DNA of 64,000 nt from Sphingomonas sp. LC-1 (GTDB taxonomy: Bacteria > Pseudomonadota > Alphaproteobacteria > Sphingomonadales > Sphingomonadaceae), in NCBI RefSeq assembly GCF_025371035.1, contig NZ_JANZXB010000008.1, positions 124,001 to 188,000 on the forward strand, in the 5' to 3' direction. Both the position numbers and the translations under genes were made by a program. Of the stretch, positions 43,168 through 52,363 are shown one piece after another. Positions within the stretch are counted from its first letter, which is position 1. Every line of letters starts with the position of its first letter. Under the pieces are notes generated by a model. That model had not been told where the DNA came from. It did not search any database and saw only the letters and a list, made by a program, of their open reading frames with translations.

Positions 43168-44506
43168 CGACGGTCCCGTTCGGGCTGGCGATCCCGGCCC
43201 GCGCCAGCGTGCCGATCGGCAGCAGCAGGAACGCCGTGCCCCGTGCCGACATGCCACCCGCCACTGCCCGTGCCGTCTCCCCCGCACCCCAGAAGGTGTC
43301 GAAGCGGTTGGAGCCCTTGATCGCGCCGCCCGTGTCCTGCGCGACCCATAGGCCGGTCGCCTCCTGCCGGTCCATCGACAGGAAGACGGGCGCACCCAGC
43401 GGCACGAATTTGGGGTCGGCGGCGGCGCTGACCTGCCCCGTCACCGCATAGCCCATCGCCCCCTGCGGGGCGCCGGACAATTCGCGGAAGAAGACGAAGC
43501 TCTTATTCTCCCGCATGATCGCCCGGCCCTCTTCGGGGTGGTCGTGCAGCCACTGCACGATCCCTTGCATCGAGGTCTGGCCGGGACCCAGCAGGCCGCG
43601 TGCCTTCATCAGCGCGCCGATACCGGTGTAATCGCGGCCATTCTGGCTGTCATAGCCGATCCGCATGATCCCGCCATCGGGCAGCCGCAGCCGCCCCGAG
43701 CCCTGGATCTGCAGGAAGAACACCTCGACCGGGTCCGCCCCCCAGGCCAGGATCGGCGCACGGCCCGCCAGCGAGCCCTGCTCGATCGCGGTCCGATCGT
43801 CATAGGGAACGAGGCTGGTGCCCTGCACTTTGCCGCGAACCTTCTTGCCCTTCAGATCGGTCGAGAAGGCGCCGAGATCGACGTCGATCAGGTCGCGCGG
43901 CCGCGCATAGATGGGGACTTCGTAACCCGAACGCCGATCCCGCGATCCGGCGATTTCAGGCTCGTAATAGCCGGTGGCGAGCGAACGCCCGTCGCCGACC
44001 TGCACCGCTTCGAAATAGCGTGCGAAAAAGTCGCGGGCGCCACCGTTCGGCACGTTGGCGGCGGCCTGGCAGGCCGGCTGCCAATCGGCACCCTGCGTCA
44101 AGCCGCTGGTGTCGGTACGCCGCATCAGGCCGGGGCAGGATAGCAGGAACGCCGCCCGTGCCGCCTCCGCCTGGGGTTCGCTCATCGGCAGGGTGGCGAC
44201 CGCCGGTCCGGCGATCAGTCCCGCCTGCGCGGCATTGGTCGCCCCCGGCACGGCGGCCACCGGGGTCGCGGGCAGCGGCGTAGACGGCAGGATGCGTACC
44301 GGCCCCGAAGGCACACGCGAAACGCTGGGGCCGTTCGGTTGCACCGCCGACCCGCCGGCCTGGGGGCGCGGCACCGGACGGGTGGATGGCTGATGTGGCG
44401 CGCGCGACGGATAGTCACCGGACGCACCGGGCGGCACGATCCGCCCGGCACAGGCCGAAACGCTGATCGAAAGCGCGACGATCGCCGCGACGCGAAACCC
44501 CTTCAA
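43148..44506 (-). CDS. mltA: Membrane-bound lytic murein transglycosylase A
   Basis: 452 residues. A lipoprotein signal (VAAIVALSISVSAC, lipidated Cys at 19), a Pro/Ser-rich spacer to about residue 110, the MltA barrel (TGYYEPEIAGSR, FFLQIQGSGRLRLPDG, RIGYDSQNGRDYTGIG) and the 3D domain with the catalytic DTGGAIKGSNRFDTFWG. It cleaves peptidoglycan to 1,6-anhydro products at the outer membrane. The gene lies between the Tim44 and Smr genes, all on minus. Confidence 0.94.
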   Translation of the reverse strand: MKGFRVAAIVALSISVSACAGRIVPPGASGDYPSRAPHQPSTRPVPRPQAGGSAVQPNGPSVSRVPSGPVRILPSTPLPATPVAAVPGATNAAQAGLIAGPAVATLPMSEPQAEAARAAFLLSCPGLMRRTDTSGLTQGADWQPACQAAANVPNGGARDFFARYFEAVQVGDGRSLATGYYEPEIAGSRDRRSGYEVPIYARPRDLIDVDLGAFSTDLKGKKVRGKVQGTSLVPYDDRTAIEQGSLAGRAPILAWGADPVEVFFLQIQGSGRLRLPDGGIMRIGYDSQNGRDYTGIGALMKARGLLGPGQTSMQGIVQWLHDHPEEGRAIMRENKSFVFFRELSGAPQGAMGYAVTGQVSAAADPKFVPLGAPVFLSMDRQEATGLWVAQDTGGAIKGSNRFDTFWGAGETARAVAGGMSARGTAFLLLPIGTLARAGIASPNGTVGATPQP

Positions 44507-44530
44507 GGCCCCCTATCCCCCGTAACCGCG

Positions 44531-45184
44531 TCAGGCTTCGTCGGTATCGACAAGCTTCCAGTTCGGGTCGCCGCTCTTCAGCGTGCGGGCGAAGGTCCAG
44601 ACGTCATGGGTCTCAACCGCATCGCTCAGCGAACCGGCGATGACATGGCCCTCGGCATCGCGCGTGATGGCGGCGATGTCGGCGTCGAAGCGGACGGTGA
44701 TCCGCGCCTGACGGCCCTCGACCTGGGCGTCGACGATCTTGGCACTGTCGACGCGGATCAGGCGGTTGTCGAGCGTCTGCCCGGCCTCGCGCCGCTGCTC
44801 GATCGCTTCGGAGAAGGCGGCCAGCACGTCCGCCTCGACCAGATCGGCCAGCGCGTCCTCATCGCCCTTCCAGAATGCTTCCAGCGTCATGCGATAGGCC
44901 GCCTGCGCACCGCCCAGGAACTGGGTCACGTCGAAACCCGGCTCGCCCGAAATCACCGAGCGCAGTCCCTGTTCGGCGCGCGGATCGATGTTGCGGTTCA
45001 CCACCGCCACCGTTCCCTGTGCGGCCTCCGTCGTGCGCGGCAGCGTCACCGGCAGCGGGCGATCGTCCGCACTGCGCGGCAGCGGCTGCTGTTCATGGCC
45101 GGTACGCTTGCCCAGCACGCTGTACAGCCGCAATGCCAGGAAGAGCGCGACCATCGCGAGAAGAACGACGTAGAATAACAACAC
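44531..45184 (-). CDS. Tim44/TimA-domain membrane protein
   Basis: 217 residues. One N-terminal membrane helix (LFYVVLLAMVALFLALRLYSVLG, then KRTGHEQ) and a C-terminal Tim44-like domain (FLGGAQAAYRMTLEAFWKGD, DVWTFARTLKSGDPNWKLVDT). Alphaproteobacterial homologues of mitochondrial Tim44 of this type are linked to membrane protein insertion or folding. GTG 45,184 follows AAAGG. It is divergent from secB, a protein-export chaperone, which fits. Confidence 0.87.
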   Translation of the reverse strand: MLLFYVVLLAMVALFLALRLYSVLGKRTGHEQQPLPRSADDRPLPVTLPRTTEAAQGTVAVVNRNIDPRAEQGLRSVISGEPGFDVTQFLGGAQAAYRMTLEAFWKGDEDALADLVEADVLAAFSEAIEQRREAGQTLDNRLIRVDSAKIVDAQVEGRQARITVRFDADIAAITRDAEGHVIAGSLSDAVETHDVWTFARTLKSGDPNWKLVDTDEA

Positions 45185-45373
45185 AGGCGCCTTTCACTAT
45201 CAGGACCGATATAGGCGCACGGGCCGACAATGAAAACCCGCGCTCCCGACAGAAGAGGGCAAGGTTGAATCCGTGCCTGCCCGCTGCTACGCGCAACGGC
45301 CATTGGGCCGAACGCGCGAACCCGCCCTTTCGGTTCCCTACTCCCCTTGATCTCACGCAAGAAGGTATCGACG

Positions 45374-45889
45374 ATGGACGAACAGGGTTTGCCGCAGGGC
45401 TTCGAAGCGCCGACCGGCGAGGGCGAGGATGCCGGTCCCGCCGCCGGTCTGATCTCGCAATATGTGAAGGACCTGTCGTTCGAGAACCCGAACGCGCCCG
45501 GCATCTATCAGGCGCAAGCCGCGCCGGGCATCGACGTGCAGTTCAACATCGCCGCCAGCCAGGTGGGCGAGGAAGTCCATGAGCTGGTCCTGAAGATCGA
45601 GGTTCGCGCCGAGTCCGAGGGCAAGACCGCCTTCATCGTCGACCTGAGCTATGCGGGCCTGTTCGGTTTCCGCAACGTGCCCGTCGATCAGATCCAGCCC
45701 TTCATGCTCGGTGAAGCGCCGCGCCTGCTCTTCCCCTTCGCGCGCCGCGTGCTTGCCGATGCGGTCCGTGACGGCGGCTTCCCGCCGCTGATGCTGGAGC
45801 CGATCGACTTCGCGCAGCTCTATCTCCAGCAGGCCGAGGCGCAGGCGGGCACCGCCCAGCCCAACACCCCGGAAACCGGCCACGCCTGA
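45374..45889 (+). CDS. secB: Protein-export chaperone SecB
   Basis: 171 residues: QYVKDLSFENPNAPGIYQ, IEVRAESEGKTAFIVDLSYAGLFGFRNV, and APRLLFPFARRVLADAVRDGGFPPLMLEPIDFAQLY are diagnostic. It keeps exported proteins unfolded for SecA. The ATG follows AAGAAGG. It begins the run secB-murJ-trpS-kinase. Confidence 0.96.
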   Translation: MDEQGLPQGFEAPTGEGEDAGPAAGLISQYVKDLSFENPNAPGIYQAQAAPGIDVQFNIAASQVGEEVHELVLKIEVRAESEGKTAFIVDLSYAGLFGFRNVPVDQIQPFMLGEAPRLLFPFARRVLADAVRDGGFPPLMLEPIDFAQLYLQQAEAQAGTAQPNTPETGHA

Positions 45890-45902
45890 TCCGGACTGAT
45901 CG

Positions 45903-47480
45903 ATGAACCTGACCAAGGCGCTGGGCTCGGTCGGCGGGCTGACTCTGGCCAGCCGCGTGCTTGGTCTGGTTCGCGATTCGCTGTTCTTCCGCTTCGTGGG
46001 GGCGAATTTCGCTTCCGACGCGTTCCAGATCGCGTTTCGCCTGCCCAACATGTTCCGCGCCCTCTTCGCGGAGGGCGCCTTTTCGGCCGCCTTCATCCCG
46101 ATGTTCAACCGCAAGGTGGCGGAAGGTGACAAGGACGAGGAAGGGTCTGGTCTGGCGCATGGCCTCGCCTTTGCTGAACATGCATTGTCGGTCCTGTTGC
46201 CGGTCCTGATCGTCATGACCGCGCTGGTCGAGCTGGCGGCCTGGCCGGTCACCTGGGTCCAGACCTTCGGCTATGGCAAGGGAAGCCCCGCGCAGTTCGA
46301 CTATATCGTCCTGCTCAACCGGCTGACCTTTCCCTATCTGCTGTTCATCAGCCTGGTGTCGTTGCTGGGCGGCATCCTCAATTCGCTTCACCGTTTCTGG
46401 GTGAATGCGGCCGCCCCGATCCTCCTCAACCTGACGCTGATCGTCGCGCTGCTGTTCTTTCACACGCATGACCCGATGGCGACCGCGCGCAATCAGGCGA
46501 TCGCGGTATCGGTCGCGGGGTTGCTGCAATTCGTCTGGCTCTGGTGGGCCTGTCGTCGCGCGGGCGTGCGGCTGAAGCTGAGATGGCCCGTCATCAACGA
46601 CGACGTCAAACGGCTGATGAAGCTGATCCTGCCCGCCGCCGCCGGCGCGGGGGCGGTGCAGATCAATCTGGTCATCTCGACCGCACTGGCCGCACGTTTC
46701 CTGCCGGCCGGCTCGGTGTCCTATATCTACGCCGCCGACCGGCTGAACCAGTTGCCGCTGGGGCTGATCGGAATCGGCCTCGGCACCGTCCTGCTCCCTA
46801 CCGTCTCGCGCCAGCTCGGTGCGGGCCGCGAGGTCGAGGCCATGGAGACGCAGAACCGGGGCATGGAGCTGGCGCTGCTGCTCACCCTGCCCGCGACGGT
46901 CGCGCTGATCGTCTGCGGCCAGCCGATCGTCGCCGCTCTGTTCGAGCATGGCAAGTTCACCGCGACCAACAGCTATTATACCGCGCAGGCACTCGCGGCC
47001 TTCTCGATCGGCCTGCCCAGCTATATCCTGGTGAAGGTCCTGACCCCCGGCTATTATGCGCGCGCCGACACCCGGACGCCGGTGCGCTATGCGACCTGGT
47101 CGATGCTGGTCAATCTGGTGCTCAACCTGATCTTCATCTGGTGGCTGGGGCATATGGGCCCGCCGCTCGCCACCGCGATCGCCTCCACGGTCAACGTCGT
47201 GCTGCTCTATCGCACGCTGGCGAAGCGGGGGCATTTCGTCGCGGATGCGCAGTTGCGGCGACGCAGCTGGCGGATGGGCGTGGCCGCGCTGCTGATGGGC
47301 GGGGCGATGGCGCTGCTCAACGAACGGTTCCAGCCCTATGTCACCGGCACCAATGTGGAGCGCTGGGGCGCACTCCTCCTACTGGTCGCGACGGGCGTGC
47401 TCGTCTATGCGGTGGCCAGTTTCGCCACCGGGGCCTTCCGGGCAGCGGACATCAAGCGGCTCGTTCGCCGCAACTCTTGA
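45903..47480 (+). CDS. murJ: Lipid II flippase MurJ
   Basis: 525 residues with about 14 membrane helices; MviN signature in the N-terminal region (TLASRVLGLVRD, FRLPNMFRALFAEGAFSAAFIPMF) and central VSYIYAADRLNQLPLGLIGIGLGTVLLPT. It exports the peptidoglycan precursor lipid II across the inner membrane. It lies 13 bases after secB and 8 before trpS. Confidence 0.95.
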   Translation: MNLTKALGSVGGLTLASRVLGLVRDSLFFRFVGANFASDAFQIAFRLPNMFRALFAEGAFSAAFIPMFNRKVAEGDKDEEGSGLAHGLAFAEHALSVLLPVLIVMTALVELAAWPVTWVQTFGYGKGSPAQFDYIVLLNRLTFPYLLFISLVSLLGGILNSLHRFWVNAAAPILLNLTLIVALLFFHTHDPMATARNQAIAVSVAGLLQFVWLWWACRRAGVRLKLRWPVINDDVKRLMKLILPAAAGAGAVQINLVISTALAARFLPAGSVSYIYAADRLNQLPLGLIGIGLGTVLLPTVSRQLGAGREVEAMETQNRGMELALLLTLPATVALIVCGQPIVAALFEHGKFTATNSYYTAQALAAFSIGLPSYILVKVLTPGYYARADTRTPVRYATWSMLVNLVLNLIFIWWLGHMGPPLATAIASTVNVVLLYRTLAKRGHFVADAQLRRRSWRMGVAALLMGGAMALLNERFQPYVTGTNVERWGALLLLVATGVLVYAVASFATGAFRAADIKRLVRRNS

Positions 47481-47488
47481 GGACCATC

Positions 47489-48496
47489 ATGCGCGTCGTT
47501 TCCGGCATCAAGCCCACGGGCAATCTCCACCTCGGCAATTATCTGGGCGCCGTGAAGCAGTGGGTGGCGATGCAGGACGACATCCAGGCCCAGGGTGGCG
47601 AGACGATGTACTTCATCGCCGACCTGCACGGCCTGACCGAATGGATCGCGCCCGACGCCATGGCCGCGAACACGATCGAGATGACCGCGACGCTGATCGC
47701 GGCGGGCATCGATCCCGAACGCTCGATCCTGTTCAACCAGACCCGCGTGCCGCAGCATAGCGAGCTGGGCTGGCTGCTGAACAATGTCGCGCGCGTCGGC
47801 TGGCTGAACCGCATGACCCAGTTCAAGGACAAGGCGGGCAAGAATCGCGAGGGCGCAAGCGTCGGGCTGTACGACTATCCGGTGCTGATGGCCGCCGACG
47901 TGCTGCTCTACAACGCCACGCACGTGCCGGTGGGCGAGGACCAGAAGCAGCATCTGGAATTAGCGCGCGACATCGCCACCAAGTTCAACAATGATTACGA
48001 GCGCGAGGTCTTCACCCTGCCCGCGCCGCTGATCAGCAAGGCGGCGCCGCGCATCATGAGCTTGCGCGATGGCGCGTCGAAGATGTCGAAGTCGAATCCG
48101 TCCGAAATGTCGCTGGTCAAGCTGATCGACAGCGATGAGGTGATCGCGGAGAAGTTCCGCAAGGCCAAGACCGATCCCGACGTCCTGCCCGAGACGCTGG
48201 ATGGGCTGGAAGGCCGGGCCGAGGCGCGCAATCTGGTCACCATCTATGCCGCCATGTCGGACCGCGAGCCCGCCGACGTGCTGGCGCAGTTCGCGGGCAA
48301 GGGCTTCGGTGCGTTCAAGCCCGAGCTGGCGGACCTCGCGGTCGCCACGCTAGGTCCGATCCGCGAGCGCTTGACCCGGCTGCTCGACGATCGTGGCGAG
48401 GTGGGGCGCATCCTGGAGCGTAGTGCCGAAAAGGCGCGCGATCTGGCCGCGCCGATGCTGCTCGACGTGCAGCGGACCATGGGCCTGCAAATCTGA
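47489..48496 (+). CDS. trpS: Tryptophanyl-tRNA synthetase
   Basis: 335 residues, class I. HIGH-like GNLHLGNYLG near residue 13, FIADLHGLTEW, and the KMSKS motif in SKMSKSNPSEMSL. ATG 47,489 follows GAGGA; a longer frame begins inside murJ and is a shadow. It ends TGATG with the next gene. Confidence 0.96.
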   Translation: MRVVSGIKPTGNLHLGNYLGAVKQWVAMQDDIQAQGGETMYFIADLHGLTEWIAPDAMAANTIEMTATLIAAGIDPERSILFNQTRVPQHSELGWLLNNVARVGWLNRMTQFKDKAGKNREGASVGLYDYPVLMAADVLLYNATHVPVGEDQKQHLELARDIATKFNNDYEREVFTLPAPLISKAAPRIMSLRDGASKMSKSNPSEMSLVKLIDSDEVIAEKFRKAKTDPDVLPETLDGLEGRAEARNLVTIYAAMSDREPADVLAQFAGKGFGAFKPELADLAVATLGPIRERLTRLLDDRGEVGRILERSAEKARDLAAPMLLDVQRTMGLQI

Positions 48497-49026
48497 TGCC
48501 CCCCGGCCCCGTCACCCGCATCATGGTGATGGGGCCGCCGGGCAGCGGCAAGTCGACGCTGGCCCGGCAATTGAGCCAACGCCTGGCCCTGCCTGTTTGG
48601 CACGCCGATGCGCTGTTCCATGGTCCCGGCTGGGTCGCCCGGCCGAGGGATGCATTCGTCGCCGATCTGGCGGCGATCGCCGCACAACCCCGATGGGCCA
48701 TCGACGGCAACTATTCCCATGCCCGCTATGGGCCTGCGATGGACGAACGACTGGCGCGGGCGGATCGGATCATCCTGCTCGATCTGCCGCGCCGCGTGAC
48801 CATGCCGCGTATCCTGCGGCGCGTAGCGCGCCATCGAGGGCAGGTCCGACCCGATAGCGCACCCGGATGCCCGGAACGGCTGGATCTGGCGTTCCTGATA
48901 TATTGCTGGCGATGGCGACGCACCGTGCGGCCGGGGATCGTACAGCTGCTGGAGGCCGCCGGGGAACGGGTGATCCGCTACGGGCGGGCGCCGACGCTCG
49001 CGCGTGTCCTGGCCGATCTGGGGTGA
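48496..49026 (+). CDS. P-loop nucleotide kinase-like protein (FlaR/topology-modulation type)
   Basis: 176 residues with Walker A GPPGSGKST at about 13, a HADALFHGPGW segment, IDGNYS, a DRIILLDLPR Walker B-like strand and an Arg-rich lid. This is the adenylate-kinase-like group often labelled 'DNA topology modulation protein FlaR'; the true substrate is not known. Overlaps trpS by 1 base. Confidence 0.8.
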   Translation: MPPGPVTRIMVMGPPGSGKSTLARQLSQRLALPVWHADALFHGPGWVARPRDAFVADLAAIAAQPRWAIDGNYSHARYGPAMDERLARADRIILLDLPRRVTMPRILRRVARHRGQVRPDSAPGCPERLDLAFLIYCWRWRRTVRPGIVQLLEAAGERVIRYGRAPTLARVLADLG

Positions 49027-49032
49027 ATAGAC

Positions 49033-49046
49033 GAGCGAAGTCGAAG
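49033..49046. repeat. Single arm of the GAGCGAAGTCGAAG repeat
   Basis: It is identical to the arm at 3504-3517. Here it stands between the kinase and dnaA stops (convergent genes), followed by GCCACGCCCC...CTCCGCTCGGCTGAAC, which partly pairs back to it. Confidence 0.55.
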
Positions 49047-49075
49047 GCCACGCCCCCGCTCCGCTCGGCTGAACC

Positions 49076-50641
49076 TCAGCCCTCCAGTTCCTTCATCAGC
49101 ACCCGCACCGCATTGTCGATATCGCGGTCGGTGTCGCGCAGTTCCTCGATCTTGCGCACCGCATAGATCACGGTCGAATGGTCGCGTCCGCCAAACTTGC
49201 GGCCGATCTCGGGCAGCGAGCGGGTGGTCAGGCGCTTGGCCAGATACATGGCGATCTGGCGCGGGCGCGCGATGGCGCGGGCGCGGCGGGCCGAAACCAG
49301 ATCGAGCGGCTTCAATTCAAAATGGCGGCTGACCAGCTTCTGGATCTCATCGATGGTGATCCGCCGCTGCGCGCCCCGAAGCACCTCGCCCAGCGTCGCG
49401 ACCGCGAATTCCAGATCGATCTTGTCGCCGGTCAGCTGCGCATAGGCAACGACCCGGTTCAGCGCACCTTCGAGTTCGCGGATATTGCCGCGAATCCGCG
49501 AGGCAAGCAGATCGAGCACATCGGTCGGAACCTCGATCTCGGGCAGGTCGGCGACCTTGCGGTTCAGAATCGTGCGACGCAGCGTCAGGTCGGGCGCCTT
49601 GATGTCCGCGACCAGTCCCGCGCCGAGACGCCCGATGATCCGCGGCTCCACCCCATCGAGCGACTGGGGTGAACGATCGGCGGAAATGACCAGCCGCTTG
49701 CCCGCACCCACCAGTTCGTTGACCGTGTGGAAGAATTCTTCCTGCGTCGAATCCTTGCCCGCGATGAACTGAAGATCGTCGATCAGCAGCAGGTCGGCCG
49801 AGCGCAGCCGCGACTTGAAGCTGAAGGTATCGCGCGCGCGCATCGCCGCGACGAAATCGAACATGAAGCGCTCCGCCGACATGCACAACACGATCGCATC
49901 GGGATGCGACTCGAGAAAGGCATGGGCGATGGCATGCATCAGGTGGGTCTTGCCCTGCCCGGTACCGCCATGGAGGAAAAGCGGGCTGAAACGCGGCGGG
50001 CCCGGCTCGGCCAGCGACAGCGCGGCGTTGAACGCCACCCGGTTGGACGAGTCGACCACGAAACGGTCGAAGGTCAGGCGCGGATCGAGCGGCGGACGAT
50101 CGCTGGGGACGCGAAGCGCAGGCGCCGGGGCGGCCGCGGCGACCGGGCTGGCAGGCTTTGCCGCGGTCCGCGCCGCCGAACGGGTGGCCGGTGCGGGTGC
50201 CTCGACGGCAGCGGGGGCCGCCCGCTTACGCGGGGCGGGCTCGGCGAACAGCGATGGCTGCTCGTCATCCTCGACCGGCTGTGGCTGCGGCTGTTCGTTA
50301 CGAGCGACCACGCGCAACGGCGTGGCTTCCAGCGACTCGGTGGTCAGTCGGGCCACCTTGCTGGGCGCACGGGTTTCGATGAGTACGGCGCGCACCTCTG
50401 GCAGCACGGCCTTGAACTCCAGGTGGAGGCGGTCCGCATAATGGCTGCGCACCCAATTGGTCGCGAAAGCCGAAGGAAGCGCCAGGCGGACCGTATCGGG
50501 CTCGTCACCCTCGATCAGTTCCATCGGCTTCAGCCACTGGTCGAACAGACGCGCACCCGCCGATTCGCGCAGGTTCGCGCGGACGCGCGCCCAGGCACGA
50601 GCCTGGTCCGTCGTCGGTCGCGTTGCCTGCCAATTCGTCAC
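49076..50641 (-). CDS. dnaA: Chromosomal replication initiator protein DnaA
   Basis: 521 residues: N-terminal domain I (ARVRANLRESAGARLFDQWL), an Ala/Pro-rich low-complexity domain II (about 125-180), AAA+ domain III with Walker A GGTGQGKTHLM and Walker B LLLIDDLQFIAGK, and C-terminal DNA-binding domain IV with the DnaA-box recognition helix (RSLPEIGRKFGGRDHSTVIYA). It starts replication at oriC. ATG 50,641 begins MTNWQATRP; long upstream region precedes it. Confidence 0.97.
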   Translation of the reverse strand: MTNWQATRPTTDQARAWARVRANLRESAGARLFDQWLKPMELIEGDEPDTVRLALPSAFATNWVRSHYADRLHLEFKAVLPEVRAVLIETRAPSKVARLTTESLEATPLRVVARNEQPQPQPVEDDEQPSLFAEPAPRKRAAPAAVEAPAPATRSAARTAAKPASPVAAAAPAPALRVPSDRPPLDPRLTFDRFVVDSSNRVAFNAALSLAEPGPPRFSPLFLHGGTGQGKTHLMHAIAHAFLESHPDAIVLCMSAERFMFDFVAAMRARDTFSFKSRLRSADLLLIDDLQFIAGKDSTQEEFFHTVNELVGAGKRLVISADRSPQSLDGVEPRIIGRLGAGLVADIKAPDLTLRRTILNRKVADLPEIEVPTDVLDLLASRIRGNIRELEGALNRVVAYAQLTGDKIDLEFAVATLGEVLRGAQRRITIDEIQKLVSRHFELKPLDLVSARRARAIARPRQIAMYLAKRLTTRSLPEIGRKFGGRDHSTVIYAVRKIEELRDTDRDIDNAVRVLMKELEG

Positions 50642-51056
50642 CAGCGCACTCCAATCATGCCGACCGCGATGATGCGGACGGACCCCGTTCCAATCGGCGA
50701 CAAGAACCCCATGGGCGAATCAAACGGATCCGGCCCGGTTATGCCACTTCGCTATGTCCATGACGCGGTCACGAAGCACCGCTGCTGGGATACCGATTAT
50801 GAGCCATGACGGGGTCCGATCAAGACCGTGTCCGGCCATAAATCTGAAATAAACCGGATTGACAGGGCAAAGCCCGCAGAATCCCGTCAAACAATCTCAT
50901 AACTGACTGATATTGCACGGAATTAACCCGAGCCCTCGGATAACCTCGAAAGCCCGAATCACTCGAATCGCGGATTATCCTCGCGTTGCACGAAACGCCG
51001 GATGGTTCCCCGAAATCGAGTCCGTAAAAACCCTTAACATGCCTCGCGCGCGCACG
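50642..51056. promoter_or_regulatory. dnaA upstream region, AT-rich, no gene
   Basis: About 415 bases between dnaA and the rpsT terminator, noticeably AT-richer than the rest, especially 50,820-51,050. No gene is credible. Two sites resemble weak DnaA boxes: TTATCCTCG at 50,975-50,983 (7 of 9 matches to TTATCCACA) and, on the minus strand, TTATCCGAG at 50,935-50,943 (6 of 9). It holds the dnaA promoter; autoregulation or an origin is possible but unproven. Confidence 0.45.
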
Positions 51057-51091
51057 AAAAAACCCGCCGGGGGACCGCCCCCGGCGGGTTT
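51054..51091 (-). terminator. Intrinsic terminator after rpsT
   Basis: Read on the minus strand: AAACCCGCCGGGGG-CGGT-CCCCCGGCGGGTTT followed by TTT, a 13-14-bp stem with a T6 tract. It is 27 bases beyond the rpsT stop. Confidence 0.9.
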
Positions 51092-51117
51092 CATTCGTCG
51101 CGGTAACCGAGAGGCTT

Positions 51118-51381
51118 TTAGGCCAGCGCGGCGATGCGCTTGGTCAGGCGCGAGAACTTGCGCGCCACAGTGTTCTTGTGAAGCACGCCCTTGGCGACGC
51201 CGCGTGCCATTTCGGGCTGCGCCGCGGCCAGAGCGACCGTCGCGGTTTCCTTGTCGCCCGCGGCCAGAGCGGCCTCGACCTTCTTCACGAAGGTACGGAT
51301 GCGGCTGACGCGGTTGCCGTTGATGACGGCGCGACGCTCGTTGCGACGGATACGCTTTTTGGCCTGCGGCGTGTTCGCCAT
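51118..51381 (-). CDS. rpsT: Ribosomal protein bS20
   Basis: 87 residues, [17 protein letters not shown]...[12 protein letters not shown], typical of bS20: basic, helical, with Ala-rich repeats. Earlier in-frame codons precede the conserved MANT start and are not used. Upstream of dnaA, the usual sphingomonad order. Confidence 0.96.
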   Translation of the reverse strand: MANTPQAKKRIRRNERRAVINGNRVSRIRTFVKKVEAALAAGDKETATVALAAAQPEMARGVAKGVLHKNTVARKFSRLTKRIAALA

Positions 51382-51468
51382 GAAAACCTCTAAATCTCGA
51401 TCAAAAGGGATAGCGGCGCGACGCACCAGCTTTGAAGCCGCGCCCCTTACCGGTTGGTGCGCCGTCCG

Positions 51469-52284
51469 TCAACTGCGCTGGCAGGTGGCGCACCAGAAAG
51501 TCGACCGCCCCGAGTCAGTTCGCCGCCGGACGATCGCGCCGCATTCGCAGGCCTCGCCCTCTCGGCCATAGACCCGCCATTCCTTGGAGAAATAGCCCAA
51601 TTCGCCATCGGGCCGGACATAATCGCGCAGCGACGATCCCCCCGCCAGGATCGCGGCCTCCAGCACGGTTCGGATCGCCTCGACCAACCGCACGAGTCGC
51701 GCCCGCGAAATCTGCCCGCCCGCGCGCCCGGGCGTGATCTTCGCCATGTGCAGCGCCTCGCACACATAGATATTGCCGAGTCCCGCGACGATCCGCTGGT
51801 CGAGCAGCATCGCCTTGATCGGCGCCGAGCGCCCCTCCAGCGCCGCAGCCAGGTAATCGGCGGTGAAGTCGGGGCCCAGCGGCTCTGGCCCCATAGCGAG
51901 GAAGGGCGGATAGCCGGCCAGATCGGCCGTCGGCCAGAGATCGACAAAGCCGAATCGCCGTGGATCGTTCAGCGCCAGCCGCCGCCCTGCCCCCGTTTCC
52001 AGCAGCAGATGGTCGTGCGCCAGCGGCTCACCCGGATCTATCCGCCAGCGCCCCGACATCCCCAGATGAAAGACCATGGTGTCGCCGCGATCAGTGTCGA
52101 TCAGGCCATATTTGGCGCGACGCCCCAGCGCCGTGACCGTCGCGCCCGTCATCCGCTGGCGCAGCTCGGCGGGGAACGGGCGACGCAGGTCGGCGCGGCG
52201 CGGCTCGACCAGCGTCAACCGCTCGCCCGCCAGCACCGGCGTCAGGCCGCGCACGGTGGTCTCTACCTCGGGAAGTTCGGGCAT
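51469..52284 (-). CDS. mutM: Formamidopyrimidine-DNA glycosylase (Fpg/MutM)
   Basis: 271 residues. The N-terminal catalytic PELPEVETT (Pro after Met is the nucleophile), LGMSGRWR, LNDPRRFGF, the helix-two-turn-helix GLGNIYVCEALH and a C-terminal zinc finger (CECG...CATC). It removes 8-oxoguanine from DNA. Divergent from ubiE with a gap of 79 bases. Confidence 0.95.
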   Translation of the reverse strand: MPELPEVETTVRGLTPVLAGERLTLVEPRRADLRRPFPAELRQRMTGATVTALGRRAKYGLIDTDRGDTMVFHLGMSGRWRIDPGEPLAHDHLLLETGAGRRLALNDPRRFGFVDLWPTADLAGYPPFLAMGPEPLGPDFTADYLAAALEGRSAPIKAMLLDQRIVAGLGNIYVCEALHMAKITPGRAGGQISRARLVRLVEAIRTVLEAAILAGGSSLRDYVRPDGELGYFSKEWRVYGREGEACECGAIVRRRTDSGRSTFWCATCQRS

Positions 52285-52363
52285 CGTCCCTCTGAATGGC
52301 TTTCGTCGCCCAAACAGCTAGGTAGCGTTTGCCCCGCCAGCAAGGCCGGGCTAGGGCAATGCC

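Noticed and set aside
45702-47234. Long minus-strand frame opposite secB and murJ
   Set aside because: Shadow of a hydrophobic gene, giving an Asp/Gln/Arg/His-rich sequence with no family pattern.
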